64,000 nucleotides of DNA from Superficieibacter sp. HKU1 (GTDB taxonomy: Bacteria; Pseudomonadota; Gammaproteobacteria; Enterobacterales; Enterobacteriaceae), in NCBI RefSeq assembly GCF_029319185.1, contig NZ_CP119754.1, positions 186,001-250,000 on the forward strand, written 5' to 3'. Of this stretch, positions 42,053 through 51,202 are shown piece by piece. The position numbers and the translations under genes are program-made. Under the pieces are notes generated by a model. It was not told the DNA's origin. It worked only from the letters and a program-made list of their open reading frames with translations, and searched no databases. Every line of letters begins with the position of its first letter. Position 1 is the stretch's first letter.

Positions 42053-42607
42053 ATGAATCGATTTATTCGCGCCGATTCCACAAAATGCATCGGCTGCCGC
42101 ACCTGTGAAATAGCCTGCGCGGTGTCGCATCAGGCGCAGCAGGATTGCGCCGCGTTAACCGCCGCTGCCTTTATTCCACGTATTCGGGTGATTAAAGCGG
42201 ATACCTTTTCAACCGCCGTTACCTGCCATCATTGTGAAGACGCACCCTGCGCCAGAGTGTGCCCCAACGGTGCTATCAGCCGCCGTAACGGCGCGATTCT
42301 GGTTGAGCAAAGCCGCTGTATCGGCTGCAAGAGTTGCATGGTTGCCTGTCCGTTTGGCGCGATGCAAGTCGTTACGGCGCAGGAGGGCGTAACGGCGCTG
42401 AAGTGCGATCTCTGCCAGCATCGTGATGGCGGCCCCGCCTGCGTTGAGGCCTGCCCGACCCATGCGCTTGAATGTCTCGATCCGGATCAATTACAGCGCG
42501 CGCGGCTACGTACGCCGCGCGGCGTTTATCCTTCCAGCCAGGCGCGTTCGATCTCTTCGGCGAGGATTTTTACCCCTGCCTCGATTTTCTCCGGGTCCGG
42601 CACGTAA
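42053..42607 (+). CDS. ysaA: Ferredoxin-like 4Fe-4S protein YsaA, with a longer tail
   Basis: From MNRFIRADSTKCIGC the protein has 184 residues, while K-12 YsaA has 157. Four cysteine groups of the HydN/DmsB type are seen: CIGCRTCEIAC (12-22), CHHCEDAPCARVCP (about 62-75), CIGCKSCMVACP (about 92-103) and CDLCQHRDGGPACVEACP (about 122-139), enough for up to four 4Fe-4S clusters. It is an electron-carrier subunit of unknown partner. The tail after QRARLRTP runs about 27 residues into the 3' end of avtA on the other strand; K-12 ends at this point. GGAGAAAGG precedes the ATG. Confidence 0.88.
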   Translation: MNRFIRADSTKCIGCRTCEIACAVSHQAQQDCAALTAAAFIPRIRVIKADTFSTAVTCHHCEDAPCARVCPNGAISRRNGAILVEQSRCIGCKSCMVACPFGAMQVVTAQEGVTALKCDLCQHRDGGPACVEACPTHALECLDPDQLQRARLRTPRGVYPSSQARSISSARIFTPASIFSGSGT

Positions 42608-43776
42608 TTCATCCGCATGCACTGGTGGGTATGCGGCCAGGGTTTGTCCAGACCGGGGAAGAAGTAATGACCGGGCACCATCAGCACGCCGCGTTTTTTC
42701 AGACGCTGGTACAGCAGCTCGGTTGAGATGGGCAAATCTTTAAACCACAGCCAGAGGAAAATCGCGCCTTCAGGTTTGTGGATCAAACAACGTTCTTCCG
42801 GCAGATAACGGCGAATAAGGGCCACCGTCTCCTGCACGCGCTGGTAGTAAAACGGCTTGATGACCGTTTCCGAAAGACGTAATAAATCGTTACGCTTAAT
42901 CATCTCGCTCATCATCGCCGGACCCATGCCGCCCGGAGCCAGGCTGATAATGCCGTTCATATTGGTAATGGCGGAGATGATTTTTTCATTAGCGATGATA
43001 ATTCCGCAGCGGCTTCCCGGCAGGCCCAGTTTGGACAGGCTCATGCACAGTACGATATTCGGGTTCCACAGCGGGCGCGCTTCGCTAAAAATGATGCCGG
43101 GGAAGGGGACGCCGTAGGCATTGTCGATCACCAGCGGGATGCCGTGCTGGTTGGCCAGCACATCCAGCTTCATGATCTCTTCATCGGTGATGACGTTGCC
43201 CGTCGGGTTCGTCGGGCGTGAGACGCAGATCATCCCGGTGTCTTCACCCACGTGCAGATGTTCAAAATCAACGTGATACTTAAACTGTCCTTCCGGCAGC
43301 AGTTCAATATTAGGGCGTGCGGAGACGAACAGATCCTCTTCCAGCCCCGCATCGGCATAGCCAATGTACTCCGGTGCCAGCGGGAAAAGCACCTTGCGCG
43401 TGGTACCGTCGGCGCGTCGTCCGGCAAAAAGATTAAATAAGTAGAAAAATGCGCTCTGGCTGCCGTTTGTTAGTGCAATATTCTGCGGTTCAATATCCCA
43501 GCCCAGCTCTTTACGTAGCATATCCGCCAGCAGCGCCAGTAATTCGCTTTTCCCCTGCGGACCATCATAGTTACATAGCGCGTCCGTGGCGTTGCCGTTT
43601 GCCAGCATATCGGCAAGCAGCTGATGAAAGTAGTCGGTCATCGCCGGGATTTGCGCCGGATTGCCGCCGCCCAGCATGATTGCGCCTGGGGTGCGTAAAC
43701 CGTCGTTCAGGTCCTCCATCAGGCGGGTAATGCCGGAATGGCGGGTAAATTTGTCGCCGAAAAGGGAAAATGTCAT
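42526..43776 (-). CDS. avtA: Valine-pyruvate aminotransferase
   Basis: The protein has 416 residues (K-12: 417). AvtA (transaminase C) makes alanine from pyruvate with valine as donor. It is a class I/II PLP aminotransferase: LGGGNPAQIPAM (about 37-48), NGSQSAFFYLFNLF, SRPTNPTGNVITDEE, DNAYGVPFPG and the PLP lysine in MSLSKLGLPGSRCGI (about 252). The C-terminal part shows MRMNYVPDPEKIEAGV. Its 3' end overlaps ysaA by 82 bases in antisense. Confidence 0.95.
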   Translation of the reverse strand: MTFSLFGDKFTRHSGITRLMEDLNDGLRTPGAIMLGGGNPAQIPAMTDYFHQLLADMLANGNATDALCNYDGPQGKSELLALLADMLRKELGWDIEPQNIALTNGSQSAFFYLFNLFAGRRADGTTRKVLFPLAPEYIGYADAGLEEDLFVSARPNIELLPEGQFKYHVDFEHLHVGEDTGMICVSRPTNPTGNVITDEEIMKLDVLANQHGIPLVIDNAYGVPFPGIIFSEARPLWNPNIVLCMSLSKLGLPGSRCGIIIANEKIISAITNMNGIISLAPGGMGPAMMSEMIKRNDLLRLSETVIKPFYYQRVQETVALIRRYLPEERCLIHKPEGAIFLWLWFKDLPISTELLYQRLKKRGVLMVPGHYFFPGLDKPWPHTHQCMRMNYVPDPEKIEAGVKILAEEIERAWLEG

Positions 43777-43901
43777 AGCGGAGATCTGTCGGGCCTGTTT
43801 GAAAGAGAGTAACGATAACGCGCCCGGTGACGCGGTGCAAATCGGGGAAACGGGGAATGGATGACGTATTTAACTACAATTTATTACTAACGTAGATTTT
43901 T

Positions 43902-43926
43902 ATGCGGGGCGACATGTGCCCCGCAT
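43902..43926. terminator. Hairpin between avtA and malS
   Basis: ATGCGGGGC and GCCCCGCAT form a perfect 9-bp stem with a 7-base loop, just past the malS stop. It lacks a T run on the malS strand, so it may act as a partial terminator before the avtA promoter. Confidence 0.5.
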
Positions 43927-43934
43927 AGAAAAGG

Positions 43935-45968
43935 TTATTTATTGTTCCCTGCCCAGACGACCATTACGGTATCGTCGCCTTTTTTGCGAATAAAACCGTA
44001 TCCCTGCGATAGCGTCAGCGTGGTCTGTTTACCCTCGCCAACCGCCGGATGGCGGGCGCGGAACTGGCCGAGTTTTTGCCAGTGCGCGACACTCTCTGAG
44101 GCTTTCCCGGCGATATCCTGCCAGTTCATCTGCGAACGCGTGCCCTGAAGCGGGTCCGATCCGGTGGGGCCAAAAGGCCGCGCCGACTCATCACCATAAA
44201 AAATCTGTACCGCACCGGGGGCCAGTAAAAGCAGTTCCGCTGCTTTGTTACCGCCTTCGCGGAACAGACGAGTATCGTGGGAAGAGAGATAGCTCAATAC
44301 GTTAAAGGTCTGAAGCTTATCCGCCATTTGCTGCCAGACAGGATCGATATTCGCCAGGCAGTCAACCGCACCTGCGGCCTGCTCCTGATAATCGAAGTTG
44401 ATCATCGCGTCAAAACCGTGGCGGTAATAGTCGCTCTGCATCACGCCGTGACCCCAGGACTCGCCGGTCATCCAGAACGGCGCGTCATCCAGCGCTTTAT
44501 CTGGATTTGCCGCTTTCCACGCCGCGAGCGCTTCGCTGGCCTGAGTTTTCAGCTGCTGCCAGCCCTCCATCTCGACGTGTTTTGCGGTATCGACCCGGAA
44601 GCCGTCTATACCGTAATCGCGTACCCACTGACTTAACCAGTGGGTGAGATAATCGCGCGGCGTGTAACCCGCGATGGCTTTGGCGTGCGTGTCGGGCTTG
44701 TGCTGATAAAACACCGGTAAACCGGACGGCGTGGTAGATTCAGTTTTTAAATCGGGCAGAAAGGCCAGCGACATGGTCAGGTCGTCAAAACCGGGATTGT
44801 CATAATCGCCGATATCGGTACGGATCCAGTTTTTGCCCCACCACTTGTCCCAGCTCGCCTTGTCACTGAAGTTAATGTAATCGTTAAAGCTGTGCCAGCT
44901 CTGTCCGGCGGCGGGTTTCCAGTCGGTCCAGCGATCGCCCAGCGTTTTTTTCAGCTCGTCGCCTTTAAGATACAGCGCGCCGAACTGGTACTCCTGCATA
45001 TCGGCAAGGGTGGCGTAACCGGTATGGTTCATTACCACGTCAAAGAGGATGCGGATACCACGCTTATGCGCTTCATCAACCAGTTTGTGCAGATCCGCCT
45101 CATCGCCCATATTGGCGTCCAGCCGGGTCCAGTCCTGGGTGTAATACCCATGATAGGCGTAGTGTGGAAAATCGCCTTTCGTGCCGCCGCCCACCCAGCC
45201 GTGGATTTGCTCAAGCGGCGAGCTTATCCACAGCGCATTGACGCCGAGCTGTTGTAAATAATCCAGTTTGCTGGTCAGCCCTTTTAAATCGCCGCCGTGG
45301 AAGGTGCCAATCTCTTCCATGCCGTCTTTATGTCGACCGTAGCTGTTGTCGTTAGCGGGGTCGCCATTGACAAAACGATCGGTCAGCACGAAATAGACGG
45401 TGGCGTTGTGCCAGTCAAATGCGGCAGGCGCATCGGTTTCCGCACGCTCCAGCAATAATAGGCCCTGGCTTCCGGCGGCAGGCATGAGGGTGATTTTGCC
45501 CTGCTGGACGGTCGCGGTTTGTTGACTATAGAAGTCGCGCACGGCGCTGCCTTCCGGAAAAGTCTGGCTGACATCCAGCGTTAAAGGTTTACCATCCCAT
45601 ACCGGACACTGGCGGATAACGGCTGTGCGGGTTTCCTGCGCGGGACTTTGCACGCGAATTGTCAGGGTTGGCGTGCCGGAGCGGGTATCGACTTGCAGTT
45701 GATAATCACCATCGCGGAACAGACGCCACTGCGGCGCATCGCCGCTACAGGGCTTAAGCGACAACATCTGGTTGAGCTTAATGGCGTCCGCTGGCTGCCA
45801 GCACTGTTGGTCAAAATTTATGGTTAAAGGGCGCGTACCCTTCGTCAGTGCGGCCTGACTTACGAATTTTCCGGTACCTTCTGGCGTGAACGCTGGAAAG
45901 CCGGGCGCATTCCAGGCAGCAAACGCCATGCCGGGTAGCAGCAGCGGTAAAAGTGCGGCGAATTTCAT
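43935..45968 (-). CDS. malS: Periplasmic alpha-amylase
   Basis: The protein has 677 residues (K-12: 676). MalS hydrolyses long maltodextrins in the periplasm. A signal peptide (MKFAALLPLLLPGMAFA) is followed by an N-terminal domain with cysteines (QQCW, KPCSG, RQCP) and the GH13 barrel from about 190: FVLTDRFVNGD, FDVVMNHTG, the catalytic aspartate in DGFRVDTAKH, glutamate in WMTGESWGHG and aspartate in YLSSHDTRLF. E. coli malS depends on MalT. Confidence 0.96.
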   Translation of the reverse strand: MKFAALLPLLLPGMAFAAWNAPGFPAFTPEGTGKFVSQAALTKGTRPLTINFDQQCWQPADAIKLNQMLSLKPCSGDAPQWRLFRDGDYQLQVDTRSGTPTLTIRVQSPAQETRTAVIRQCPVWDGKPLTLDVSQTFPEGSAVRDFYSQQTATVQQGKITLMPAAGSQGLLLLERAETDAPAAFDWHNATVYFVLTDRFVNGDPANDNSYGRHKDGMEEIGTFHGGDLKGLTSKLDYLQQLGVNALWISSPLEQIHGWVGGGTKGDFPHYAYHGYYTQDWTRLDANMGDEADLHKLVDEAHKRGIRILFDVVMNHTGYATLADMQEYQFGALYLKGDELKKTLGDRWTDWKPAAGQSWHSFNDYINFSDKASWDKWWGKNWIRTDIGDYDNPGFDDLTMSLAFLPDLKTESTTPSGLPVFYQHKPDTHAKAIAGYTPRDYLTHWLSQWVRDYGIDGFRVDTAKHVEMEGWQQLKTQASEALAAWKAANPDKALDDAPFWMTGESWGHGVMQSDYYRHGFDAMINFDYQEQAAGAVDCLANIDPVWQQMADKLQTFNVLSYLSSHDTRLFREGGNKAAELLLLAPGAVQIFYGDESARPFGPTGSDPLQGTRSQMNWQDIAGKASESVAHWQKLGQFRARHPAVGEGKQTTLTLSQGYGFIRKKGDDTVMVVWAGNNK

Positions 45969-46046
45969 GGCGATGTCCTGTCACGGTGTTTAGCGCATTT
46001 TGCACGCAAATTTTTCCGGCGTGCTCCTCCTTAGCAGCAACCTGAC

Positions 46047-46056
46047 GGGGAGGATG
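46047..46056 (+). promoter_or_regulatory. Candidate MalT box upstream of malS
   Basis: GGGGAGGATG matches the MalT consensus GGGGAKGAGG at 9 of 10 positions, 79 bases before the malS start. An inverted core (CTCCTCC) lies at 46024-46030. The rest of the 315-base malS-bax gap is AT-rich on the bax side, with no further gene seen. Confidence 0.45.
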
Positions 46057-46283
46057 GCACGGGGTGAGTGATGGCGCGCAAAAAAACAGCAAAAAGTGAG
46101 AGATACGTAGCACTTGTGGCGCGTAAATGAGCAAAGTTTACACTTTACACGTGACATTATTTCGGATTTTCTCTATTCCTTTACGTGCTCATGAAGGATA
46201 TTTTTGGTAAGGTTCGGGGCTCAGTGCTTATTTCCTTAACATAACTAAGGCGTTTGGATGCTTAAATCCGACCAGGAGACTTA

Positions 46284-47105
46284 ATGATATCGACTCCCCT
46301 TCGACGATATGGGGCCATGATACTCATGTTACTCACCTATGCTTTTTCGGGTGGGACGTTTGCAAAAACGCACACAACAACGAGTGATATAGCCCGAATA
46401 ACAGCGACAAGTAATAAAAAGGTTAGCAGTAAACAAGAGTATTCTCGCAATAGTGATTTAAGTAGTTCACTCCCTGACTTGCGAAAATACCCTTCCGGAA
46501 CACCAAGAAAAAAAGCGTTTCTCCGGACGGTCATGCCTTATATTACCAGTCAAAATGCAGCGATTACGGCAGAGCGTAACTGGCTGATCTCAAAGCAATA
46601 TAGCAGCCAATGGTCGCCTGCGGAGCGTTCACGCCTGAAGGATATTACGAAGCGCTATAAGATCAGCTGGTCTGGCAATACGCGTCGTGTTCCGTGGAAC
46701 AAACTGCTTGAGCGCGTGGATATTATTCCGGACAGTATGATTGCGACCATGGCTGCCGCAGAAAGCGGCTGGGGTACCTCAAAGCTGGCACGTAATAATA
46801 ACAATCTCTTCGGCATGAAATGTGCGAAGGGTCGTTGCACCAACGCGCCGGGTAAAGTCAAAGGCTACTCGCAGTTTGGTTCGGTGAAAGAGTCGGTTAA
46901 CGCCTACGTCGTTAATCTGAATACGCACCCGGCCTATACGTCATTCCGTAAGTCGCGTGCGCAGTTGCGTAAAGCGGATCAGGAAGTGACGGCGACGGCA
47001 ATGATTCATAAGCTGGAAGGTTACTCCACGAAAGGCGCAAGCTATAACAACTTCTTGTTTTCCATGTATCAGGATAATCAGCGGTTGATTGCGGCACATA
47101 TGTAA
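46284..47105 (+). CDS. bax: Bax protein (glucosaminidase-like)
   Basis: The protein has 273 residues (K-12: 274). A signal-anchor or signal peptide (about 10-27) is followed by a Ser/Thr/Lys-rich linker to about 80. A LytG/FlgJ-type glucosaminidase domain follows (about 130-273): IPDSMIATMAAAESGWGTSKLARNNNNLFGMKC, with the catalytic glutamate in AAESGWG, and YVVNLNTHPAYTSFRKSRA. It probably acts on peptidoglycan, but its role is not established. GGAGAC precedes the ATG. The first 90 codons are AT-richer than the rest. Confidence 0.92.
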   Translation: MISTPLRRYGAMILMLLTYAFSGGTFAKTHTTTSDIARITATSNKKVSSKQEYSRNSDLSSSLPDLRKYPSGTPRKKAFLRTVMPYITSQNAAITAERNWLISKQYSSQWSPAERSRLKDITKRYKISWSGNTRRVPWNKLLERVDIIPDSMIATMAAAESGWGTSKLARNNNNLFGMKCAKGRCTNAPGKVKGYSQFGSVKESVNAYVVNLNTHPAYTSFRKSRAQLRKADQEVTATAMIHKLEGYSTKGASYNNFLFSMYQDNQRLIAAHM

Positions 47106-47128
47106 TTGTTACGTTAGCGTAATATCAG

Positions 47129-47156
47129 AAAGCCTTCTGTCAGGAAGGCTTTTTTG
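47129..47156 (+). terminator. Rho-independent terminator of bax
   Basis: AAAGCCTTC and GAAGGCTTT form a 9-bp stem with a 6-base loop, followed by TTTTG. It is 23 bases past the bax stop, right before the convergent end of xylR. Confidence 0.85.
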
Positions 47157-47159
47157 TTT

Positions 47160-48338
47160 CTACACCATCACCTCACTATACCGCTCCCGGTAATCCTTCG
47201 GCGTGGCGTCATATTCTTTCTTAAAAACCGAATAGAAATATTGCAGCGAAGGGTAGCCACACATCTGGGAAATTTCGTTGATCGACAGCGATGTGGAAAT
47301 CAGCAGGCTACGGGCCTTATCCAGTTTTTCTGCGTGGATCACTGCATGAATTGTCTCGCCAACCTCTTCTTTAAAACGTTTCTCCAGGTTTGATCGGGAA
47401 ATACCGACCGAATCCAGCACCTGATCTACCTTGATGCCTTTGCAGGCATTATTACGGATATAGTGCATAGCCTGAATCACTGCTGGATCGCTCAGTGAGC
47501 GGTAGTCGGTTGAGCGGCGCTCAATAACGCGCGCAGGAGGAACAAGCACACGTTGTAAGGGTAGTTCTTCGTTATCCATTAAGCGGTGCAGAAGCTTGGC
47601 GGCCTGATAGCCCATCTGCCGCGTGCCCTGCGCTACGGATGACAGCGCTACCCGGGAGAGGTAGCGGGTCAGCTCTTCGTTATCAATGCCGATGACGCAC
47701 AGTTTTTCCGGAACCGGAATATGCAGATGCTCGCAGGCCTGGAGGATGTGCCGCGCTCTGGCATCGGTAACGGCAATGATGCCGGTCTGCGGCGGCAGCG
47801 TTTGCAGCCAGTCGGCAAGACGATTTTGCGCGTGCTGCCAGTTTTCCGGCGCGGTTTGCTGCCCCTGATACACAACACCGCGGTATCTCTCCTTAGCGAC
47901 CAACTGGCAAAAAGCATACTCTCGCTCTGCTGCCCAGCGTTTTCCGCTGGAAGCGGGTAGCCCATAAAATGCAAAGCGATGAACGCCCTTTTCCTTCAGG
48001 TGTAAAAAGGCGCTTTCCACCAGCGCATAGTTATCGGTAGCGATGTAATGCACCGCCGGATAGCGCTCAGGCAAATGATAAGAGCCGCCGACGCCGACGA
48101 TAGGAACTCCGACATCGGCCAGCAATTGTTCGATTTCCGGATCGTCGTAATCGGCTATGACGCCATCACCTAACCACTCTTTGATGTTTTCAATACGGGC
48201 GCGGAAATCCTCTTCAATAAAGATGTCCCATTCTGATTGTGACGCCTGTAAATATTCCCCTACACCCTCAACGACCTGACGGTCGTAGGCTTTATTTGCA
48301 TTGAATAACAGCGTAATGCGGTGACGTTTTTCAAACAT
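47160..48338 (-). CDS. xylR: Xylose operon activator
   Basis: The protein has 392 residues, as in K-12. XylR binds D-xylose and activates xylAB and xylFGH. The N-terminal part is a LacI/PBP-like sugar-binding domain (about 1-280: RITLLFNANKAYDRQVVEGVGEYLQ, VGVGGSYHL, GFYGLPASSGKRW-like FYGLPASSGKRWA, VIGIDNEELTRYL). The C-terminal part is an AraC helix-turn-helix (about 290-390: VDSVGISRSNLEKRFKEEVG and SINEISQMCGYPSLQYFYSVFKKEYDATP). It follows xylH by 85 bases with a strong hairpin between. Confidence 0.96.
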   Translation of the reverse strand: MFEKRHRITLLFNANKAYDRQVVEGVGEYLQASQSEWDIFIEEDFRARIENIKEWLGDGVIADYDDPEIEQLLADVGVPIVGVGGSYHLPERYPAVHYIATDNYALVESAFLHLKEKGVHRFAFYGLPASSGKRWAAEREYAFCQLVAKERYRGVVYQGQQTAPENWQHAQNRLADWLQTLPPQTGIIAVTDARARHILQACEHLHIPVPEKLCVIGIDNEELTRYLSRVALSSVAQGTRQMGYQAAKLLHRLMDNEELPLQRVLVPPARVIERRSTDYRSLSDPAVIQAMHYIRNNACKGIKVDQVLDSVGISRSNLEKRFKEEVGETIHAVIHAEKLDKARSLLISTSLSINEISQMCGYPSLQYFYSVFKKEYDATPKDYRERYSEVMV

Positions 48339-48370
48339 GATGCTTTTTTCCCGTGAATCATCGCATAGTG

Positions 48371-48404
48371 AAAAGCACTATCGGCATTCCGTGCCGGTAG
48401 TGCT
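48371..48404 (-). terminator. Terminator-like hairpin between xylH and xylR
   Basis: Read on the minus strand, AGCACTACCGGCA pairs with TGCCGATAGTGCT with one mismatch, followed by TTTTC. It would end most xylFGH transcripts before xylR, or protect the xylFGH 3' end. Confidence 0.65.
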
Positions 48405-48423
48405 GTGGTACTTTCATAACAGA

Positions 48424-49605
48424 TCAGGCGCGGCGTTTGGTGGCAGAGTCCATCCAGACAGCCAGCAGCAGAATCGCTCCCTTAACGATATACTGCCAGA
48501 ACGTCGGCACGTCCATCATACTCATCCCGTTATCCAGCGATGCCATGATAAATGCACCCATAACCGCACCTGCTACGCTGCCGATACCGCCCGCCAGGCT
48601 GGTGCCGCCGATCACACAGGCGGCGATGGCATCCAGTTCGGCAATGTTCCCGGCGGAGGGAGAGCCTGCGCCTAAACGAGAGCTGAGGATCAGCCCGGCA
48701 ACCGCCACCATTAAACCGTTGATGGCAAACACGACCAGTTTTGTGCGCTCAACGTTAATACCGGAAAGGCGCGCGGCTTCAAGGTTGCCGCCAATGGCGT
48801 AAATTCGACGACCAAAAGCGGTGCGTGTCGCCATAAACATACCCGCCAGCAGTAAAAACGCCAGTACCAGCACGGGCGTTGGAACGCCGCGATAATCATT
48901 CAGTAGCCAGATTGCACCAAGGATAATTACTGCGGTGATCGCCTGTTTACCGACAACACCACTGGAGGCAGATGTGCTCAACCCCAGCGCCTGACGGCGC
49001 ATCCGCCCGCGCCACTGCCAGGCAATGAATGCCATTAGTCCCAGCAGGCCAATGGTAAAGCCGACGCCGCCGGGCAGGTAGCTCTGGCCGATCTGCGACA
49101 TGGAGGCGCTGGTCGGCGATACGGTGGTGCCGTTAGTGATGCCAATCAGGATGCCGCGAAACGCCAGCATCCCGGCGAGGGTAACAATAAACGACGGGAC
49201 TTTGCGGTAAGCGACCCACCAACCGTTCCAGGCACCCAGCAGCAGGCCGAGCGCCAGCGTGACGACAATGGTCAGCGGTAGCGGCCAGCCGAGCCAGACG
49301 TCAAAAATGGTCGCCGCGCCGCCGAGTAACCCCATCATCGAGCCAACCGAAAGGTCAATTTCGGCCGAGATGATGACAAAGACCATCCCGACCGCCAGGA
49401 TGCCGGTGATGGCCGTCTGGCGCAGCAGGTTAGAGATATTACGCGCGCTCAGGTAAGCGCCATCGGTAGTCCAGGTGAAAAAGAGCATGATGGCCACGAT
49501 GGCGGCGATCATCACGAAGACCTGCAGGTTCAGGGATTTCAGGCCCGAAAAGGGACCGGGCGTCGGGACAGCGAGTTTCATTTCAGACGGATTGCTTTTC
49601 GACAT
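48424..49605 (-). CDS. xylH: Xylose ABC transporter permease
   Basis: From MSKSNPSEMKLAVP the protein has 393 residues, as in K-12. It is the membrane subunit of the XylFGH importer, with about ten hydrophobic segments. The sequence shows SAEIDLSVGSMMGLLGG (about 85-101), GNLEAARLSGINVERTK and LAGGIGSVAGAVMGAFIMASLDNGMSM, the RbsC-family coupling region. AGGAG stands before this ATG; an ATG three codons earlier is less likely. It overlaps xylG by 23 bases. Confidence 0.97.
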   Translation of the reverse strand: MSKSNPSEMKLAVPTPGPFSGLKSLNLQVFVMIAAIVAIMLFFTWTTDGAYLSARNISNLLRQTAITGILAVGMVFVIISAEIDLSVGSMMGLLGGAATIFDVWLGWPLPLTIVVTLALGLLLGAWNGWWVAYRKVPSFIVTLAGMLAFRGILIGITNGTTVSPTSASMSQIGQSYLPGGVGFTIGLLGLMAFIAWQWRGRMRRQALGLSTSASSGVVGKQAITAVIILGAIWLLNDYRGVPTPVLVLAFLLLAGMFMATRTAFGRRIYAIGGNLEAARLSGINVERTKLVVFAINGLMVAVAGLILSSRLGAGSPSAGNIAELDAIAACVIGGTSLAGGIGSVAGAVMGAFIMASLDNGMSMMDVPTFWQYIVKGAILLLAVWMDSATKRRA

Positions 49606-51124
49606 GACGTTCACTCCTCAATGCGGCTTCCATCACCTGCTCCTGCGTCAGGTTATGATTCACTAAATCGGCTTTCAGCTTCCCTTCATGCATTACCAGT
49701 ACCCGATCGCTCAGGCCCAGCACTTCCGGCAGCTCAGATGAAATGACGATGACGGCGATGCCCTGCTGCACAAGCTGATTAATGAGCTTATAAATCTCGT
49801 ATTTCGCGCCGATATCAATGCCACGCGTCGGCTCGTCCAGAATAAGAATGCGCGGATTAAGCAGCAGACAACGGGCCAGAATCGCCTTTTGCTGGTTGCC
49901 GCCGCTCAGTCGACCAATCGCCAGGTCCGGCGAAGAGGTTTTGACTTTCAGCCGCTGGATCGATTGTAAAATGCAGTGCTGTTCTGCCGCGTCGTTCAGC
50001 GCGCTTGCGGGACCGGTAAACTGATCAAGTGCGGCGAGGGTAATGTTTTTGCCCACTGCCATTACCGGCACAATGCCGTCTTTTTTTCTGTCTTCAGGCA
50101 CCATGGCGATACCGTGCGCCATCGCCTGCTGGCAGTTGCGAATGTGTACCGGCTGGCCGTCGATGAAAACCTGGCCTTCCCAGCGTCCGCGCCAGACGCC
50201 AAACAGGCACTGAACGGCTTCCGTGCGCCCTGCGCCAACCAGCCCGGCAATACCAAGGATTTCGCCGCGTTTCAGGGAGAAGGAGATATCGTTAACCCGT
50301 TTAATATGGCGATTAACCGGATGCCAGGCGGTCAGGTGCTCCACGCGCAGGATTTCTTCGCCAGTGGTATGAGGTTCATTGGGATAGAGCGCGGTCAATT
50401 CGCGGCCAACCATCATGGTGATGATATCATCCTCGCTCATGCCTGCCGCATCGCGGGTGCCAATATGTTGGCCGTCACGGATCACGCAGATGGTGTCTGA
50501 GATGGCCTTCACTTCGTTGAGCTTGTGGGAAATATAAATGCAGGCGATATCGTGCTGTTGCAGATCGCGAATAATATCCAGCAGCACCGCCGTTTCCTGT
50601 TCCGTCAGCGAGGCCGTCGGTTCGTCCAGAATAAGTAGCCGCACCTGTTTATTCAGCGCCTTGGCAATTTCGACCAGCTGCTGCTGACCAAGGCCTAAAT
50701 CTCCCACGCGAGTATTCGGTGAAATTGACAGGCTGACCTGGGCGAGAAGCTTTTCGCAGCGCAGGGTCATACTGTCGTAATCCATGACGCCGTGGCGGGT
50801 AATTTCTGCGCCGAGGAAAATATTTTCCAGCACGGTCAGGTCTTTTACCAGCGCCAGTTCCTGATGAATGATGGCGATACCCCGGCGCTCCGTGTCGCGA
50901 ATATGACTGGCCTGTAAGGGTTCCCCGGCAAAAATAATGTCGCCGTCGTAGCTGCCGTAGGGGTAAATGCCACATAACACTTTCATTAATGTGGATTTAC
51001 CGGAGCCGTTTTCACCGCACAGCGACACGACTTCGCCTGAGTTTAATCTCAGGCTAACATTATCTACAGCCTTCACAGCGCCGAAAGCTTTGGTAATGTT
51101 TTTCATCTCCAGTAAATAAGGCAT
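49583..51124 (-). CDS. xylG: Xylose ABC transporter ATPase
   Basis: From MPYLLEMKNITKAFG the protein has 513 residues, as in K-12. It has two fused ABC domains. The first shows Walker A GENGSGKSTL (about 38-47), signature LGLGQQQLVEIAKAL and Walker B LLILDEPTASL. The second has a degenerate Walker A (GLVGAGRTE), the signature LSGGNQQKAILARCL and Walker B LILDEPTRGIDIG, as in RbsA-type importers. The gap to xylF is 78 bases. Confidence 0.97.
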   Translation of the reverse strand: MPYLLEMKNITKAFGAVKAVDNVSLRLNSGEVVSLCGENGSGKSTLMKVLCGIYPYGSYDGDIIFAGEPLQASHIRDTERRGIAIIHQELALVKDLTVLENIFLGAEITRHGVMDYDSMTLRCEKLLAQVSLSISPNTRVGDLGLGQQQLVEIAKALNKQVRLLILDEPTASLTEQETAVLLDIIRDLQQHDIACIYISHKLNEVKAISDTICVIRDGQHIGTRDAAGMSEDDIITMMVGRELTALYPNEPHTTGEEILRVEHLTAWHPVNRHIKRVNDISFSLKRGEILGIAGLVGAGRTEAVQCLFGVWRGRWEGQVFIDGQPVHIRNCQQAMAHGIAMVPEDRKKDGIVPVMAVGKNITLAALDQFTGPASALNDAAEQHCILQSIQRLKVKTSSPDLAIGRLSGGNQQKAILARCLLLNPRILILDEPTRGIDIGAKYEIYKLINQLVQQGIAVIVISSELPEVLGLSDRVLVMHEGKLKADLVNHNLTQEQVMEAALRSERHVEKQSV

Positions 51125-51202
51125 AACTGCTCCGCGTAGCCAATGAAATAACAGAGTCTGGCAAAACGAGAGCCAGTGCCCTCGCGAAGAGGGCATCAGG
51201 CG

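Noticed and set aside
46061..46070. Second MalT box GGGGTGAGTG upstream of malS
   Set aside because: Four mismatches to GGGGAKGAGG, including the core.
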